Shown here: one piece after another, positions 8,394-17,115 of the stretch
How the letters are laid out: each line of letters starts with the position of its first letter
Position numbering within the stretch: the first letter of the stretch is position 1
Source of the DNA: an uncultured Prevotellaceae bacterium
GTDB taxonomy: Bacteria; Bacteroidota; Bacteroidia; Bacteroidales; Bacteroidaceae
Direction of reading: 5' to 3'
Length of the DNA stretch: 64,000 bases
NCBI GenBank assembly: GCA_900315075.1
Contig: OMXV01000004.1
Span: 57,445 to 121,444 of the forward strand
Made by a program: the position numbers and the translations under genes
The notes under the pieces: generated by a model
What the model saw: the letters and a program-made list of their open reading frames with translations, nothing else
Database searches by the model: none
What the model was told of the DNA's origin: nothing

Positions 8394-9269
8394 TTATAAT
8401 GCATTGAGCACTTGCTCTTTGATTTGCTCGAGTTCGTCTTTCATTCGCACGACGATATTCTGCATCTCGGCTTGGTTGCTCTTTGAACCTGTGGTATTGA
8501 TTTCACGACCCATTTCCTGAGCAATAAACCCTAATTTCTTGCCCTGACTGGTACTTTCTTCCATTGTCTCACGGAAATATTTCAGATGGTTGGCGAGTCG
8601 CTGTTTTTCCTCACTGATATCCAATTTTTCAATATAGTATATCAGTTCTTGCTCCAGACGGTTCTTGTCGTAATCAACTTCAGGAATGGTAGCCAGTCCA
8701 TCGACGATTCTTGCACGTATTTTTTCCACACGCGACTTCTCATAGGGTTCAATAGCAACAAGCAAGGCCGCAATATTGTCCAGTTTCTCGGTAAATTTCT
8801 TTTGCAGGGCAGCACCCTCCTGTTGGCGGAAGTCCACCAATTGCTCCAAAGCCATCTCAATGGCCTTATGGGCAGCCTCCCATTCCTCTTCGGAGAGCAC
8901 CTCAGTGTCTATTCGTGCCATAACATCTGGCATCCGCAGCAAGGTATAAAACCAGTCTTGTGGCTCAGGGATTCCCGTCTTTGCTGCTATGGTTTTGATT
9001 TGCTGATAATAATTCTCCACTAATGCGGCATTGATAGGAGTGGCATCGGTGCCAGCGTCCTTTTCCACCCATATCGAGAAATCAACTTTACCACGGAGAA
9101 GAGCATTGGCAATCATCTGTCTGATTTCCATTTCTTTCTCACGGTAAAGTGGTGCAATACGTGTGGATAAGTCGAGCGACTTGCTATTAAGCGACTTCAC
9201 TTCGACATTGATTTTCTTTTCTTTGAATGTCACGACAGCCTTGCCGTAACCAGTCATTGATAGGATCAT
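8394..9269 (-). CDS. yicC: YicC-family endoribonuclease
   Basis: A 291-residue protein with the family N-terminus ILSMTGYGKA, the conserved LNSKSLDLSTRIAPLYREKE segment and a C-terminal DUF1732 block (LANHLKYFRE, GKKLGFIAQEMGREINTTGSK). In E. coli YicC is an endoribonuclease acting on small RNA. It heads the yicC-gmk-nadD unit, whose likely promoter overlaps that of the divergent tsaB gene. Confidence 0.93.
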   Translation of the reverse strand: MILSMTGYGKAVVTFKEKKINVEVKSLNSKSLDLSTRIAPLYREKEMEIRQMIANALLRGKVDFSIWVEKDAGTDATPINAALVENYYQQIKTIAAKTGIPEPQDWFYTLLRMPDVMARIDTEVLSEEEWEAAHKAIEMALEQLVDFRQQEGAALQKKFTEKLDNIAALLVAIEPYEKSRVEKIRARIVDGLATIPEVDYDKNRLEQELIYYIEKLDISEEKQRLANHLKYFRETMEESTSQGKKLGFIAQEMGREINTTGSKSNQAEMQNIVVRMKDELEQIKEQVLNAL

Positions 9270-9312
9270 TATTATTGTTTTTTAGATTTGAGATTGCTAA
9301 TTAATGACAACT

Positions 9313-9375
9313 CAGAGACAATTAACTTGTTTACTTGTCAACTTGTTTACTTGTCAACTTGTTTACTTGTCAACA
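9313..9375. repeat. ACTTGTCA/ACTTGTTT octamer array
   Basis: Three nearly exact 16-base units (ACTTGTTTACTTGTCA) in tandem, each made of two octamers, in the yicC-tsaB divergent gap. An inverted copy overlaps the 3' end of tsaB at 10182-10219. Further copies occur at 12777-12848, 16498-16612 and 54176-54200. Confidence 0.8.
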
Positions 9376-9421
9376 GTGTCGTTTTTCTCTCTATTTTGGG
9401 ACGTTGAATACAAATTTTATG

Positions 9422-9429
9422 CAAAAATA
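9422..9429 (-). promoter_or_regulatory. -7 box for yicC-gmk-nadD
   Basis: The minus strand reads TATTTTTG, matching TAnnTTTG. It lies about 150 bases upstream of yicC, close to the oppositely oriented tsaB promoter. Confidence 0.4.
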
Positions 9430-9451
9430 CAAATTTCTTCGGAAAAAACAG

Positions 9452-9459
9452 TAATTTTG
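9452..9459 (+). promoter_or_regulatory. -7 box for tsaB
   Basis: TAATTTTG followed by CA, 18 bases before the chosen tsaB start, matches the Bacteroidetes consensus. This placement supports ATG 9478 rather than the upstream in-frame ATG at 9304. Confidence 0.55.
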
Positions 9460-9477
9460 CACTTTAATTTTATAATA

Positions 9478-10215
9478 ATGTCTTGCATATTAAGCATTGA
9501 TACAAGTACAGAGGTCTGCTCAGTAGCATTGAGCGAGGATGGAATGTGTATTTTCCACAAAGAAGATTTCGATGGCCACAAACATGCCGAAAACATCGGT
9601 CCATTTGTCGATGAAGCCATGTCGTTTGCCGATAGTCATGCTATCCCCCTCGACGCTGTTGCCGTGAGCAGTGGCCCGGGGTCTTATACGGGTCTGCGTA
9701 TTGGCGTCTCCATGGCCAAGGGCATCTGCTATGCCCTCGACCTGAAGCTCATAGCCATTCCCACCCTGCAACTGCTTGCCGTTCCAGTATTGCTACAAAT
9801 GGAAATGGAAGACGATGCACTGCTATGCCCTATGATTGATGCTCGTAGGATGGAAGTCTATGCCGCTGTCTATGACCGTGGTTTACGAGAGTTGCGCCCC
9901 ATCCAAGCCGACGTGGTAGATGCAGAGACCTATAAGCCATGGTTGGATGACCATCCTGTGTATTTCTTTGGCAATGGTGCCTCCAAATGCAAAGATATCC
10001 TCACACACCCCAATGCCCATTTCCTGGAGGGCAAGAAACCACTGGCAAAATACATGTTCCCGCTGGCAGAGAAGCGCATTGCCATGGAGCAGTTTGAAGA
10101 TGTGGCCTATTTCACACCTTTCTACCTCAAGGACTATGTGGCTAAGAAAGCAAAGAACAAAATACTGGAATCTTTAAAAGAGACAAGTAAACAGGTTGAC
10201 AAGTTGACAAGTTAA
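9478..10215 (+). CDS. tsaB: tRNA threonylcarbamoyladenosine biosynthesis protein TsaB
   Basis: A 245-residue ASKHA-fold protein that partners TsaD in forming the t6A37 modification of ANN-reading tRNAs. The N-terminus ILSIDTSTEVCSVAL and the SSGPGSYTGLRIGVSMAKG motif are diagnostic. The start at 9478 fits both the family N-terminus and the promoter just upstream; a reading frame open back to 9304 would add an untypical extension encoded by repeat DNA. The last codons (KQVDKLTS) are encoded by an inverted copy of the octamer repeat, so the C-terminus appears to have been reshaped by it. Confidence 0.93.
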   Translation: MSCILSIDTSTEVCSVALSEDGMCIFHKEDFDGHKHAENIGPFVDEAMSFADSHAIPLDAVAVSSGPGSYTGLRIGVSMAKGICYALDLKLIAIPTLQLLAVPVLLQMEMEDDALLCPMIDARRMEVYAAVYDRGLRELRPIQADVVDAETYKPWLDDHPVYFFGNGASKCKDILTHPNAHFLEGKKPLAKYMFPLAEKRIAMEQFEDVAYFTPFYLKDYVAKKAKNKILESLKETSKQVDKLTS

Positions 10216-10219
10216 TTGT
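10182..10219. repeat. Inverted octamer repeat overlapping the tsaB stop codon
   Basis: GACAAGTAAACAGGTTGACA then AGTTGACAAGTTAATTGT is the reverse complement of the array at 9313-9375. It supplies the last eight or so codons and the stop of tsaB, so tsaB is flanked by inverted copies. Confidence 0.7.
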
Positions 10220-10289
10220 TTGCATTACATCTAACACACGATTTACTTGCTAACCTAAGAATTAACATAGGTAAATTACATATACACAG

Positions 10290-10886
10290 ATGAATATAGA
10301 AGGATTGGACTACAACACCCAGCGTGAGCGTCTCATCATGCCAGAATATGGCCGCGAGATACAGAAGATGGTGGACTATGCCGTCGAACTTCCCACCAAA
10401 GAGGAGCGCCAACAATGTGCAGAGACCATTATCGGCGTTATGCAACGGATGTTTCCACAGAATGGCACACCGGAAAACCACAATCAGAAATTGTGGGACC
10501 ATCTGGCGTTGATGAGTGATTTCAAACTTGACATCGACTATCCGTGTGATGTCAGTCAGGCGCTGAAGATTACCGACAAACCTGAGCCGATGCCCTACCC
10601 CATGAAGGACATCCCCGTGCGCCATTATGGATACATGATGTTTGAGGTCTTCGAAAAACTGAAGAGCATGCCTGAAAGTCCTGAGCGTGATGAACTGGCA
10701 CGTATCACAGCCAACCAAATGAAGCGCTGCCTCTACCAATGGAGTCATGGCTCTGCCGATGACGAAAAAGTAATCAGCGACCTTGCGCGCTTTACCGACG
10801 GGGTGATACAACTCGACCCTGAGACATTTGTGTTTGAGAAGATGAACGAACGCGACTTTGTGGAAAAAAAGAAAAGAAAGAAATAA
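10290..10886 (+). CDS. DUF4290 family protein
   Basis: A 198-residue soluble protein with the family N-terminus GLDYNTQRERLIMPEYGREIQ and the conserved DYPCDVSQALKITDKPEPM segment, ending in a Lys-rich tail. DUF4290 is a conserved Bacteroidetes family of unknown role, often encoded just before murA. Only two bases separate its stop from murA, which suggests one transcript and possibly a role connected to the cell envelope. Confidence 0.88.
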   Translation: MNIEGLDYNTQRERLIMPEYGREIQKMVDYAVELPTKEERQQCAETIIGVMQRMFPQNGTPENHNQKLWDHLALMSDFKLDIDYPCDVSQALKITDKPEPMPYPMKDIPVRHYGYMMFEVFEKLKSMPESPERDELARITANQMKRCLYQWSHGSADDEKVISDLARFTDGVIQLDPETFVFEKMNERDFVEKKKRKK

Positions 10887-10888
10887 TC

Positions 10889-12199
10889 ATGCAATCATTC
10901 GTTATAGAGGGTGGTTATCCTTTAAAAGGAACCATCTCGCCACAAGGAGCAAAAAACGAGGCACTGCAAGTGATTTGCGCCTGTCTGCTCACCGACCAGG
11001 AAGTACGCATCAAGAACATACCAGATATTCTTGATGTCAACAACCTGATTTTGCTTCTCAAAGACATGGGAGTGGAAGTGACCAGGAATGCCCCCAACGA
11101 TTTTACATTCCGAGCAGCCAACATCAAGCTCGACTATATTGAGAGCGATGAGTTTGTCAAGAAGTGCTCCTCGCTACGTGGCAGTGTGCTTATGTTTGGT
11201 CCTCTGTTGGCACGTTTTCATCGTGCTGTGATGGCCAAGCCTGGAGGCGACAAGATTGGTCGCCGCCGCCTTGACACCCATTTCTTAGGATTCAAATACT
11301 TAGGTGCCGACTATCAGCGTGTGGAAGGACGAGATGTGTTTGAAATCAAGGCTGAAGAATTGCGGGGCTGTTATATGCTTCTCGATGAAGCCTCAGTTAC
11401 AGGCACCGCCAACATCATTATGGCTTCGGTTTTAGCGAAAGGTACCACCACCATCTATAATGCCGCCTGCGAGCCCTATATCCAGCAACTCTGCCACATG
11501 CTCAATAGCATGGGAGCAGAAATCAGCGGCATTGCCTCCAATCTGCTTACCATCGTGGGTGTAGAAAAACTGCATGGCACCACCCACACCATCAATCCCG
11601 ACATGATTGAAGTAGGGTCGTTTATCGGCATGGCAGCTATGGTGGGTGATGGCATATTCATCGAAAATGTGCAGGTAGAACAACTCGGTATTATCCCCGA
11701 TGCCTTCCGACGCTTGGGTGTGAAAATCGAAATCAAGGACGGCGGCATCTATATTCCCCGCCACAACACCTACGAAGTGGATTCCTTTATCGACGGCACA
11801 ATCATGACTATCGCCGACGCGCCTTGGCCAGGCCTCACTCCCGACTTGCTGTCGGTATTATTGGTTGTAGCCACACAAGCCAGGGGTAGCGTGTTGTTCC
11901 ATCAGAAAATGTTTGAGAGCCGTCTGTTCTTCGTTGATAAACTCATCGATATGGGAGCTCAGATTATCCTTTGCGATCCACACCGTGCCGTAGTCATCGG
12001 CCACGACCACAAAATACAGTTGCGTGCCGGGCGCATGACCAGCCCAGATATCCGCGCCGGTATTGCCCTGCTCATCGCTGCACTTAGTGCCAAGGGCACC
12101 AGCCGCATCGACAACATCGCTCAGATAGACCGTGGCTATCAAGACATTGAGAATCGCCTCACCCAAATTGGCGCACATATCATGCGCGTACAAAGTTAA
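10889..12199 (+). CDS. murA: UDP-N-acetylglucosamine 1-carboxyvinyltransferase
   Basis: A 436-residue enzyme of normal length that transfers enolpyruvate from PEP to UDP-GlcNAc, the first committed step of peptidoglycan synthesis. The N-terminus (GTISPQGAKNEALQ) carries the catalytic Lys-Asn pair. The active-site loop reads LLARFHRAVMAKPGGDKIG. The residue that is Cys115 in E. coli MurA, the target of fosfomycin, is Asp121 here, as known for the fosfomycin-insensitive enzymes of Mycobacterium and Chlamydia. rimM begins four bases after the stop. Confidence 0.96.
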   Translation: MQSFVIEGGYPLKGTISPQGAKNEALQVICACLLTDQEVRIKNIPDILDVNNLILLLKDMGVEVTRNAPNDFTFRAANIKLDYIESDEFVKKCSSLRGSVLMFGPLLARFHRAVMAKPGGDKIGRRRLDTHFLGFKYLGADYQRVEGRDVFEIKAEELRGCYMLLDEASVTGTANIIMASVLAKGTTTIYNAACEPYIQQLCHMLNSMGAEISGIASNLLTIVGVEKLHGTTHTINPDMIEVGSFIGMAAMVGDGIFIENVQVEQLGIIPDAFRRLGVKIEIKDGGIYIPRHNTYEVDSFIDGTIMTIADAPWPGLTPDLLSVLLVVATQARGSVLFHQKMFESRLFFVDKLIDMGAQIILCDPHRAVVIGHDHKIQLRAGRMTSPDIRAGIALLIAALSAKGTSRIDNIAQIDRGYQDIENRLTQIGAHIMRVQS

Positions 12200-12203
12200 T
12201 AAT

Positions 12204-12725
12204 ATGATTACCCGTGAGAGTGTCTTCAAAATAGGAACCATTGGTCGTATCCATGGAGTGAAAGGCGAAGTGGCCATCCATATCACCGACGACGTATTCG
12301 ACCGTGTGGACGCCGAATACCTTTTAGTGGAAGTGGAAGGTCTGTTAGTGCCATTCTTCATGGAAGAATACCGTTTCAAGAGCGACACCACCGTATTGAT
12401 GAAATTCTGCGACATCGATGATGCCGATCGTGCCTCATCACTCACTGGCTGTGATGTCTATTTTCCACGGAATTTGGTGGAAGAATCCTCAGACGAACTG
12501 ACATGGAACGAGATGGTGGGTTTTACCCTCATCGACAGCAATACCCATCAAGTAGTGGGTGAAATCGCCCATGTAGATTTAACCACTATCAATACACTCT
12601 TCGAAGTAAACACCACTGATGGTAATCCCATTCTCATCCCTGCTGCCGACGAACTGGTGGACGATGTGGACCGCAAAAATCGCACCATCACCATGCGAGT
12701 ACCGGAGGGGCTTATTGAAGATTAA
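12204..12725 (+). CDS. rimM: Ribosome maturation factor RimM
   Basis: A 173-residue protein with an N-terminal RimM beta-barrel (VFKIGTIGRIHGVKGEVAIH) and a C-terminal PRC-barrel ending NPILIPAADELVDDVDRKNRTI. It binds ribosomal protein S19 and assists maturation of the 30S head. The start at 12204, four bases after murA, matches the family; an upstream ATG in frame lies inside murA. The last codons, ATT GAA GAT TAA, resemble the heptamer repeat family that follows the gene. Confidence 0.94.
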   Translation: MITRESVFKIGTIGRIHGVKGEVAIHITDDVFDRVDAEYLLVEVEGLLVPFFMEEYRFKSDTTVLMKFCDIDDADRASSLTGCDVYFPRNLVEESSDELTWNEMVGFTLIDSNTHQVVGEIAHVDLTTINTLFEVNTTDGNPILIPAADELVDDVDRKNRTITMRVPEGLIED

Positions 12726-12848
12726 AAATTAAGATTGATAATTGATAATTGAAGATTTGATACAATTCTTAGACTATTAACTTGTTTACTTGTCAACTGA
12801 AACAACAAACATCTTGTCTACTCGTCAACTCGTTAACTTGTCAACTTC
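12726..12848. repeat. Mixed repeat array between rimM and dxr
   Basis: Degenerate ATTGATA/ATTGAAG units at 12733-12757, then octamer units (TTGTTTAC, TTGTCAAC, TCGTCAAC, TCGTTAAC) at 12777-12848. The array ends nine bases before the dxr start codon. Confidence 0.75.
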
Positions 12849-12857
12849 AAAAGAACA

Positions 12858-14012
12858 ATGAAACAACAAATATGCATATTAGGCAGTACAGGGTCGATAG
12901 GCACACAAGCCCTACAGGTGATTGAGGAACATCCCGACCTGTATGAGGTTTATTGCCTGACCGCAAACAACCGGGTGCACGAACTGGCCGAACAAGCACG
13001 TCGCCATCATCCTGCAGCCGTCGTCATTGCCAACGAAAGTCATTACGACGAGCTGAAGGCACTGCTCGACGACCAACCCGACATCAAGGTGTATGCCGGA
13101 GCACGTGCTCTCGACGAAATCGTAGAAGCTGGTCCCATAGACATGGTGCTTACCGCCATGGTGGGTTTTGCAGGCCTCTCACCCACCATCCATGCTATCA
13201 AAGCAAAAAAGAAGATTTGTCTGGCGAATAAAGAGACATTAGTGGTGGCTGGTGAGTTGATATGCCAGTTGGCAATGGAAAACCATACACCCATCATACC
13301 TGTTGATAGCGAACATTCGGCCATCTTCCAAAGTTTGGTTGGCGAAGACGACAACGAGATTGAGAAAATCCTACTCACCGCCAGCGGAGGTCCTTTCCGT
13401 CTGCTTCCCATAGAGCGAATTGCCACCGTCACAAAGGCAGATGCCTTGCGGCATCCCACCTGGGACATGGGGGCCAAAATCACCATCGACAGTGCTACAA
13501 TGATGAACAAAGGCTTCGAGGTAATTGAGGCAAAATGGCTCTTCGGTGTACCTGCCGAGCGCATACAGGTATTGGTACATCCACAGTCAATAGTCCATAG
13601 TGCCGTGCAGTTTGCCGATGGGTCGGTGAAAGCCCAATTGGGAGTACCCGACATGCGGTTACCCATTCAATATGCATTCTCGTTCCCAAAACGGTTGTCA
13701 CTAAGTAGTGAGCGACTCGACTTCTTCCGACATCCACTGGAATTCTTTGAGCCTGACTTGGAGAAATTCCACTGTTTGGCACTGGCATTCGAGGCCATCC
13801 ACCGCGGCGGCAACATGCCCTGCATCCTCAATGCAGCCAACGAGATAGTAAACCGTGGTTTCTTAGAGGATCGATGCGGATTCCTGCAAATGGGAGAAAT
13901 CATCGAACAGACCATGAAGCGAGTAGCATACGACCCGCAGCCATCCTTCGACACCTATGTACAAACAGACAAGGAAGCAAGACGAGTAGCAGAAGAACTA
14001 CTAGTTAGTTGA
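12858..14012 (+). CDS. dxr: 1-deoxy-D-xylulose 5-phosphate reductoisomerase
   Basis: A 384-residue NADPH-dependent enzyme of the MEP isoprenoid pathway. The N-terminal nucleotide-binding motif ILGSTGSIGTQAL, the LTASGGPF and TIDSATMMNKGFEVIEAKW catalytic segment and HPQSIVHSAVQF are all present, and the length is normal. rseP follows 54 bases downstream, an order frequent in Bacteroidetes. Confidence 0.96.
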   Translation: MKQQICILGSTGSIGTQALQVIEEHPDLYEVYCLTANNRVHELAEQARRHHPAAVVIANESHYDELKALLDDQPDIKVYAGARALDEIVEAGPIDMVLTAMVGFAGLSPTIHAIKAKKKICLANKETLVVAGELICQLAMENHTPIIPVDSEHSAIFQSLVGEDDNEIEKILLTASGGPFRLLPIERIATVTKADALRHPTWDMGAKITIDSATMMNKGFEVIEAKWLFGVPAERIQVLVHPQSIVHSAVQFADGSVKAQLGVPDMRLPIQYAFSFPKRLSLSSERLDFFRHPLEFFEPDLEKFHCLALAFEAIHRGGNMPCILNAANEIVNRGFLEDRCGFLQMGEIIEQTMKRVAYDPQPSFDTYVQTDKEARRVAEELLVS

Positions 14013-14066
14013 ATTGTGAATTGTATATGGAAAAAGTAGTTAAAAACTTACAAACTCACATAATAA

Positions 14067-15536
14067 ATGGACAGTGTTTTTTTAATTAGATTAGTACAGT
14101 TTATCCTATCTATTTCGCTGCTCGTGCTGTTGCATGAGGGCGGCCATTTCTTCTTCGCCAAATTGTTTAAGGTGAGGGTTACGCGTTTTTATATATTCTT
14201 CAATCCCAAGTTCCACCTCTTTAGCACTTACGACAAATGGTTTCGTAAACTGTTCAAGAAAAACCCCGTGGTAGTGCCCGAGAAAATTGAGAAAGACGAC
14301 GACGGCAAGGAACACAAAGTGAAAGAATATGTTGGCACAGAATATGGTATCGGATGGCTACCCCTTGGTGGCTACTGTGCTATCTCTGGTATGATCGACG
14401 AGACCAACCAAAAACTCAGCGAAGAGCCGCAGCCATGGGAATTCCGCACTAAACCCGTCTGGCAGCGCTTACTCATCATGATTGGCGGTGTGTTGGTGAA
14501 CTTCCTGCTCGCCCTTTTCATCTATTCCATGGTGCTCTACTATTGGGGAGACTCCTATATCAAGACCGAGGACATGACCTATGGCATGAAGTTCAATGAT
14601 GACGCCAAAAAATTAGGATTCAAAGACCACGATATTCTGTTAGGCACCAATGAGAAGACATTCACAAAATTTGACGTTGACCTCTACCGAAGCCTTTCTT
14701 CCGCAGAACGTGTAGATATCCTCCGCGATGGCAAAAAGATGTCACTGACACTCCCAGGTGACCTCAATTTGCTCGATATGCTCAAGAAACAGCCGACATT
14801 TGTACAGCCTTTCATCCCCGCCGAAATTGATTCTATCATGCCGGACATGCCCGCGGCAAAAGTCGGTATGGCTAAAGGCGACAAGATATTAGCCATTAAT
14901 GGTAAGTCTATAGATTCTTGGAATGAGTTCACCACCGAAATAAGCGTCTTAAACAATATCATCACAGCGAATGAAAAAGCCACACTCGCCGACAGCATGA
15001 AAGTGCGTAATGTCACGGTGGCATTCATGCACAAAACAACAGGGAAAGTTGATACTGTCAAAGTGACGCTTACCAGCGACTTGAAACTCGGTGTGGTGCA
15101 AACAAGCTTATTGAATTACTATAAACCAACAGAAATCAAATACGGTTTCTTTGAAAGTTTCCCTGCAGGAATCACATACGGCATTGACGTGCTACGTGGA
15201 TATGTAGATGACCTAAAATATGTCTTCACCAGTGAGGGTGCCAAGTCATTAGGAGGATTCGGAGCAATTGGAAGCCTCTTCCCCGCCACATGGGACTGGA
15301 TGATGTTCTGGCGGATGACGGCATTCTTGAGCATCATCTTGGCATTCATGAATATCCTCCCCATCCCCGCCCTTGATGGCGGCCATGTGCTCTTCCTGCT
15401 TTATGAGATGATTACTGGGCGCAAACCCAGTGAGAAATTCCTCACCCGTGCAGAATACATCGGTTTCGGTATCCTCGTTCTGCTGATGATTGTCGCCAAC
15501 CTCAACGACATTCTCCGCTGGTTGGGGTATATGTAA
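14067..15536 (+). CDS. rseP: RseP-type site-2 zinc metalloprotease
   Basis: A 489-residue inner-membrane protease. The zinc motif HEGGH lies at residues 23-27 in the first helix, PDZ-like regions occupy about residues 180-330, and the third zinc ligand motif NILPIPALDGGHV sits near residue 430. It performs regulated intramembrane proteolysis, in other bacteria of anti-sigma factors and signal-peptide remnants. The stop codon is the start of an 11-mer repeat array. The ECF sigma and anti-sigma pair at 36.5-38.3 kb could in principle be a client, but nothing here shows it. Confidence 0.94.
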   Translation: MDSVFLIRLVQFILSISLLVLLHEGGHFFFAKLFKVRVTRFYIFFNPKFHLFSTYDKWFRKLFKKNPVVVPEKIEKDDDGKEHKVKEYVGTEYGIGWLPLGGYCAISGMIDETNQKLSEEPQPWEFRTKPVWQRLLIMIGGVLVNFLLALFIYSMVLYYWGDSYIKTEDMTYGMKFNDDAKKLGFKDHDILLGTNEKTFTKFDVDLYRSLSSAERVDILRDGKKMSLTLPGDLNLLDMLKKQPTFVQPFIPAEIDSIMPDMPAAKVGMAKGDKILAINGKSIDSWNEFTTEISVLNNIITANEKATLADSMKVRNVTVAFMHKTTGKVDTVKVTLTSDLKLGVVQTSLLNYYKPTEIKYGFFESFPAGITYGIDVLRGYVDDLKYVFTSEGAKSLGGFGAIGSLFPATWDWMMFWRMTAFLSIILAFMNILPIPALDGGHVLFLLYEMITGRKPSEKFLTRAEYIGFGILVLLMIVANLNDILRWLGYM

Positions 15537-15589
15537 AGGAAGGGGAGTTAAAAAGGAGTTAAAAGAGAGTTAAAGGGACAATACCATTG
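15537..15589. repeat. GGGAGTTAAAA 11-mer array after rseP
   Basis: Three degenerate units (GGGGAGTTAAAA, AGGAGTTAAAA, GAGAGTTAAA) begin directly at the rseP stop and end with GGGACAATACCATTG, the same tail as at 8337-8351. Confidence 0.8.
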
Positions 15590-15622
15590 TCTTTATCGAG
15601 ACAAATAATTTGTCAACGAAAA

Positions 15623-16426
15623 ATGCCTACGCCAAAAGAACTAAAAGCCCGTTTCAACCCCGAAGGGTCGATACTGAGGAAACAGCAGATGCGAATGTTG
15701 GAAATGGTGACCCTACTTGACAGAGTCTGCCGAAAGTACAACATACCATACTTTCTCTATGGCGGTACGCTTTTAGGAGCCATCAGGCACAATGGGTTTA
15801 TACCCTGGGATGATGACCTCGACGTGGGACTGCTGCGCAAGGACTATAAACGGTTGCTCGAAGTGTTGCCTGCGGAGTTACCAGAGCATATTGCCCTGCA
15901 AACCAACGACACAGACAAGAACTATTTCTACTTCTTTGCCAAGCTGCGTGACCGCCGTTCATTGCTTGAGGAGATAAGTCCCTATGATAGAGTATTCCAA
16001 GAAAAGGGTATTTACATTGATATTTTCCCCTTTGAAAAGATGCGGCTATGGACCCATCGGATAGCAGAGCCACTACAAGGACATACATTCAAAATCTTCC
16101 GGACTGCCAAAAACCGTGAACGTGCCATGCGCAAAATCAGGGCCATCACCTGGTTCAACCGACATCTCACCTTTCCTGTGCTCCGTTTCATCAGCAGGAT
16201 TACATTTGGAAAGACACTGACCTACGACTATGGCATCCCTTTCCGTTTGGTTTACGACGAAAAAGACATATTCCCTCTTACCACGCACGATTTTGAGGGC
16301 ATTCCATTGTCGGTGCCAGGCAACAGTCACAGTATGCTCCAAAAGCAATTTGGCGACTATATGCAATTGCCCGACCTTAACAATTTACAAAGCCATACTA
16401 AAAGGCTGATAATTGAAGAGGAGTAA
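15623..16426 (+). CDS. LicD-family phosphotransferase
   Basis: A 267-residue protein with the LicD signature YGGTLLGAIRHNGFIPWDDD then LDVGL near residues 45-70, a nucleotidyltransferase-like metal-binding site. Family members transfer phosphocholine or other CDP-activated alcohol phosphates onto glycans. The ATG at 15623 is preferred over a TTG at 15587 that lies in the preceding repeat tail. The cytidylyltransferase gene at 16620 could supply its CDP-linked donor. The C-terminal codons, ATT GAA GAG GAG TAA, run into a repeat array. Confidence 0.85.
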   Translation: MPTPKELKARFNPEGSILRKQQMRMLEMVTLLDRVCRKYNIPYFLYGGTLLGAIRHNGFIPWDDDLDVGLLRKDYKRLLEVLPAELPEHIALQTNDTDKNYFYFFAKLRDRRSLLEEISPYDRVFQEKGIYIDIFPFEKMRLWTHRIAEPLQGHTFKIFRTAKNRERAMRKIRAITWFNRHLTFPVLRFISRITFGKTLTYDYGIPFRLVYDEKDIFPLTTHDFEGIPLSVPGNSHSMLQKQFGDYMQLPDLNNLQSHTKRLIIEEE

Positions 16427-16427
16427 A

Positions 16428-16617
16428 TAAAGAGTTAAAGGGGAGTTAATAAGGAGTTAGAGGGACATTATAAATTTCCCTACATTCAAAAACAATTATC
16501 TTGTCTACTCGTCAACTCGTTTACTTGCCAACTGAAACAACAAATATCTTGTCTACTCGTTTACTTGTCAACTAAAAATCACTTGTCAACTAAAAATCAC
16601 TTGTCAACTAATAAAAA
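16428..16617. repeat. 11-mer and octamer repeat arrays between licD-like gene and cytidylyltransferase gene
   Basis: Degenerate GAGTTAAAGGG units (16428-16470) are followed by octamer units (16498-16612) including three copies of CACTTGTCAACTAAAAAT or a close variant. The array stops immediately before the ATG at 16620. Confidence 0.75.
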
Positions 16618-16619
16618 AT

Positions 16620-17054
16620 ATGACAATAGGATATACAACCGGTGTTTTCGACCTTTTCCACATTGGGCATCTCAACCTGATGAAGAATGCAAAAGGTATG
16701 TGCGATAAATTAATCGTTGGTGTCACTGTGGATGAATTGGTGGCCTATAAAGGCAAAAAAGCCATGATACCATTCGAAGACCGCATCGAAATTGTGCGAA
16801 GTATCAAATATGTGGATGCCGCTGTGCCACAATACGACATGAACAAACTCGAAGCCTGTAAAAAACTTGGTGCCACCTACCTTTTCGTCGGTGACGACTG
16901 GTATGGCACAGAAAAATGGAAGGCATACGAAAAAGAGTTTGAGGCTGAAGGTATCAAAATCATCTACTTCCCCTACACCAAGGGTATCTCATCCACACAA
17001 ATCACCAAGGCCCTCAATGCCGTGAGAGGCCAAAATCTGGAGGATGTGAAATAG
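16620..17054 (+). CDS. Glycerol-3-phosphate cytidylyltransferase-like protein
   Basis: A 144-residue nucleotidyltransferase with TTGVFDLFHIGHLNLMKNAK (HxGH motif) at the N-terminus and TKGISSTQI near residues 125-133, as in TagD-type cytidylyltransferases. It would make a CDP-activated alcohol such as CDP-glycerol. Its position next to a LicD-like gene suggests donor synthesis for phospho-alcohol decoration of a surface glycan; the exact alcohol is not shown by the sequence. Confidence 0.85.
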   Translation: MTIGYTTGVFDLFHIGHLNLMKNAKGMCDKLIVGVTVDELVAYKGKKAMIPFEDRIEIVRSIKYVDAAVPQYDMNKLEACKKLGATYLFVGDDWYGTEKWKAYEKEFEAEGIKIIYFPYTKGISSTQITKALNAVRGQNLEDVK

Positions 17055-17115
17055 GCATCGACAACCTAACTACTTTATAACTCCCTTTTAACTTCATTTC
17101 AATCTTCAATCAATC

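Noticed and set aside
9313-9375. Possible CRISPR-like array
   Set aside because: The 16-base units are contiguous with no spacers, and no cas gene is near. It is a tandem repeat.
9304-9477. N-terminal extension of TsaB from the ATG at 9304
   Set aside because: The extension is encoded by repeat DNA and crosses the promoter box at 9452; the family starts at the ATG at 9478.
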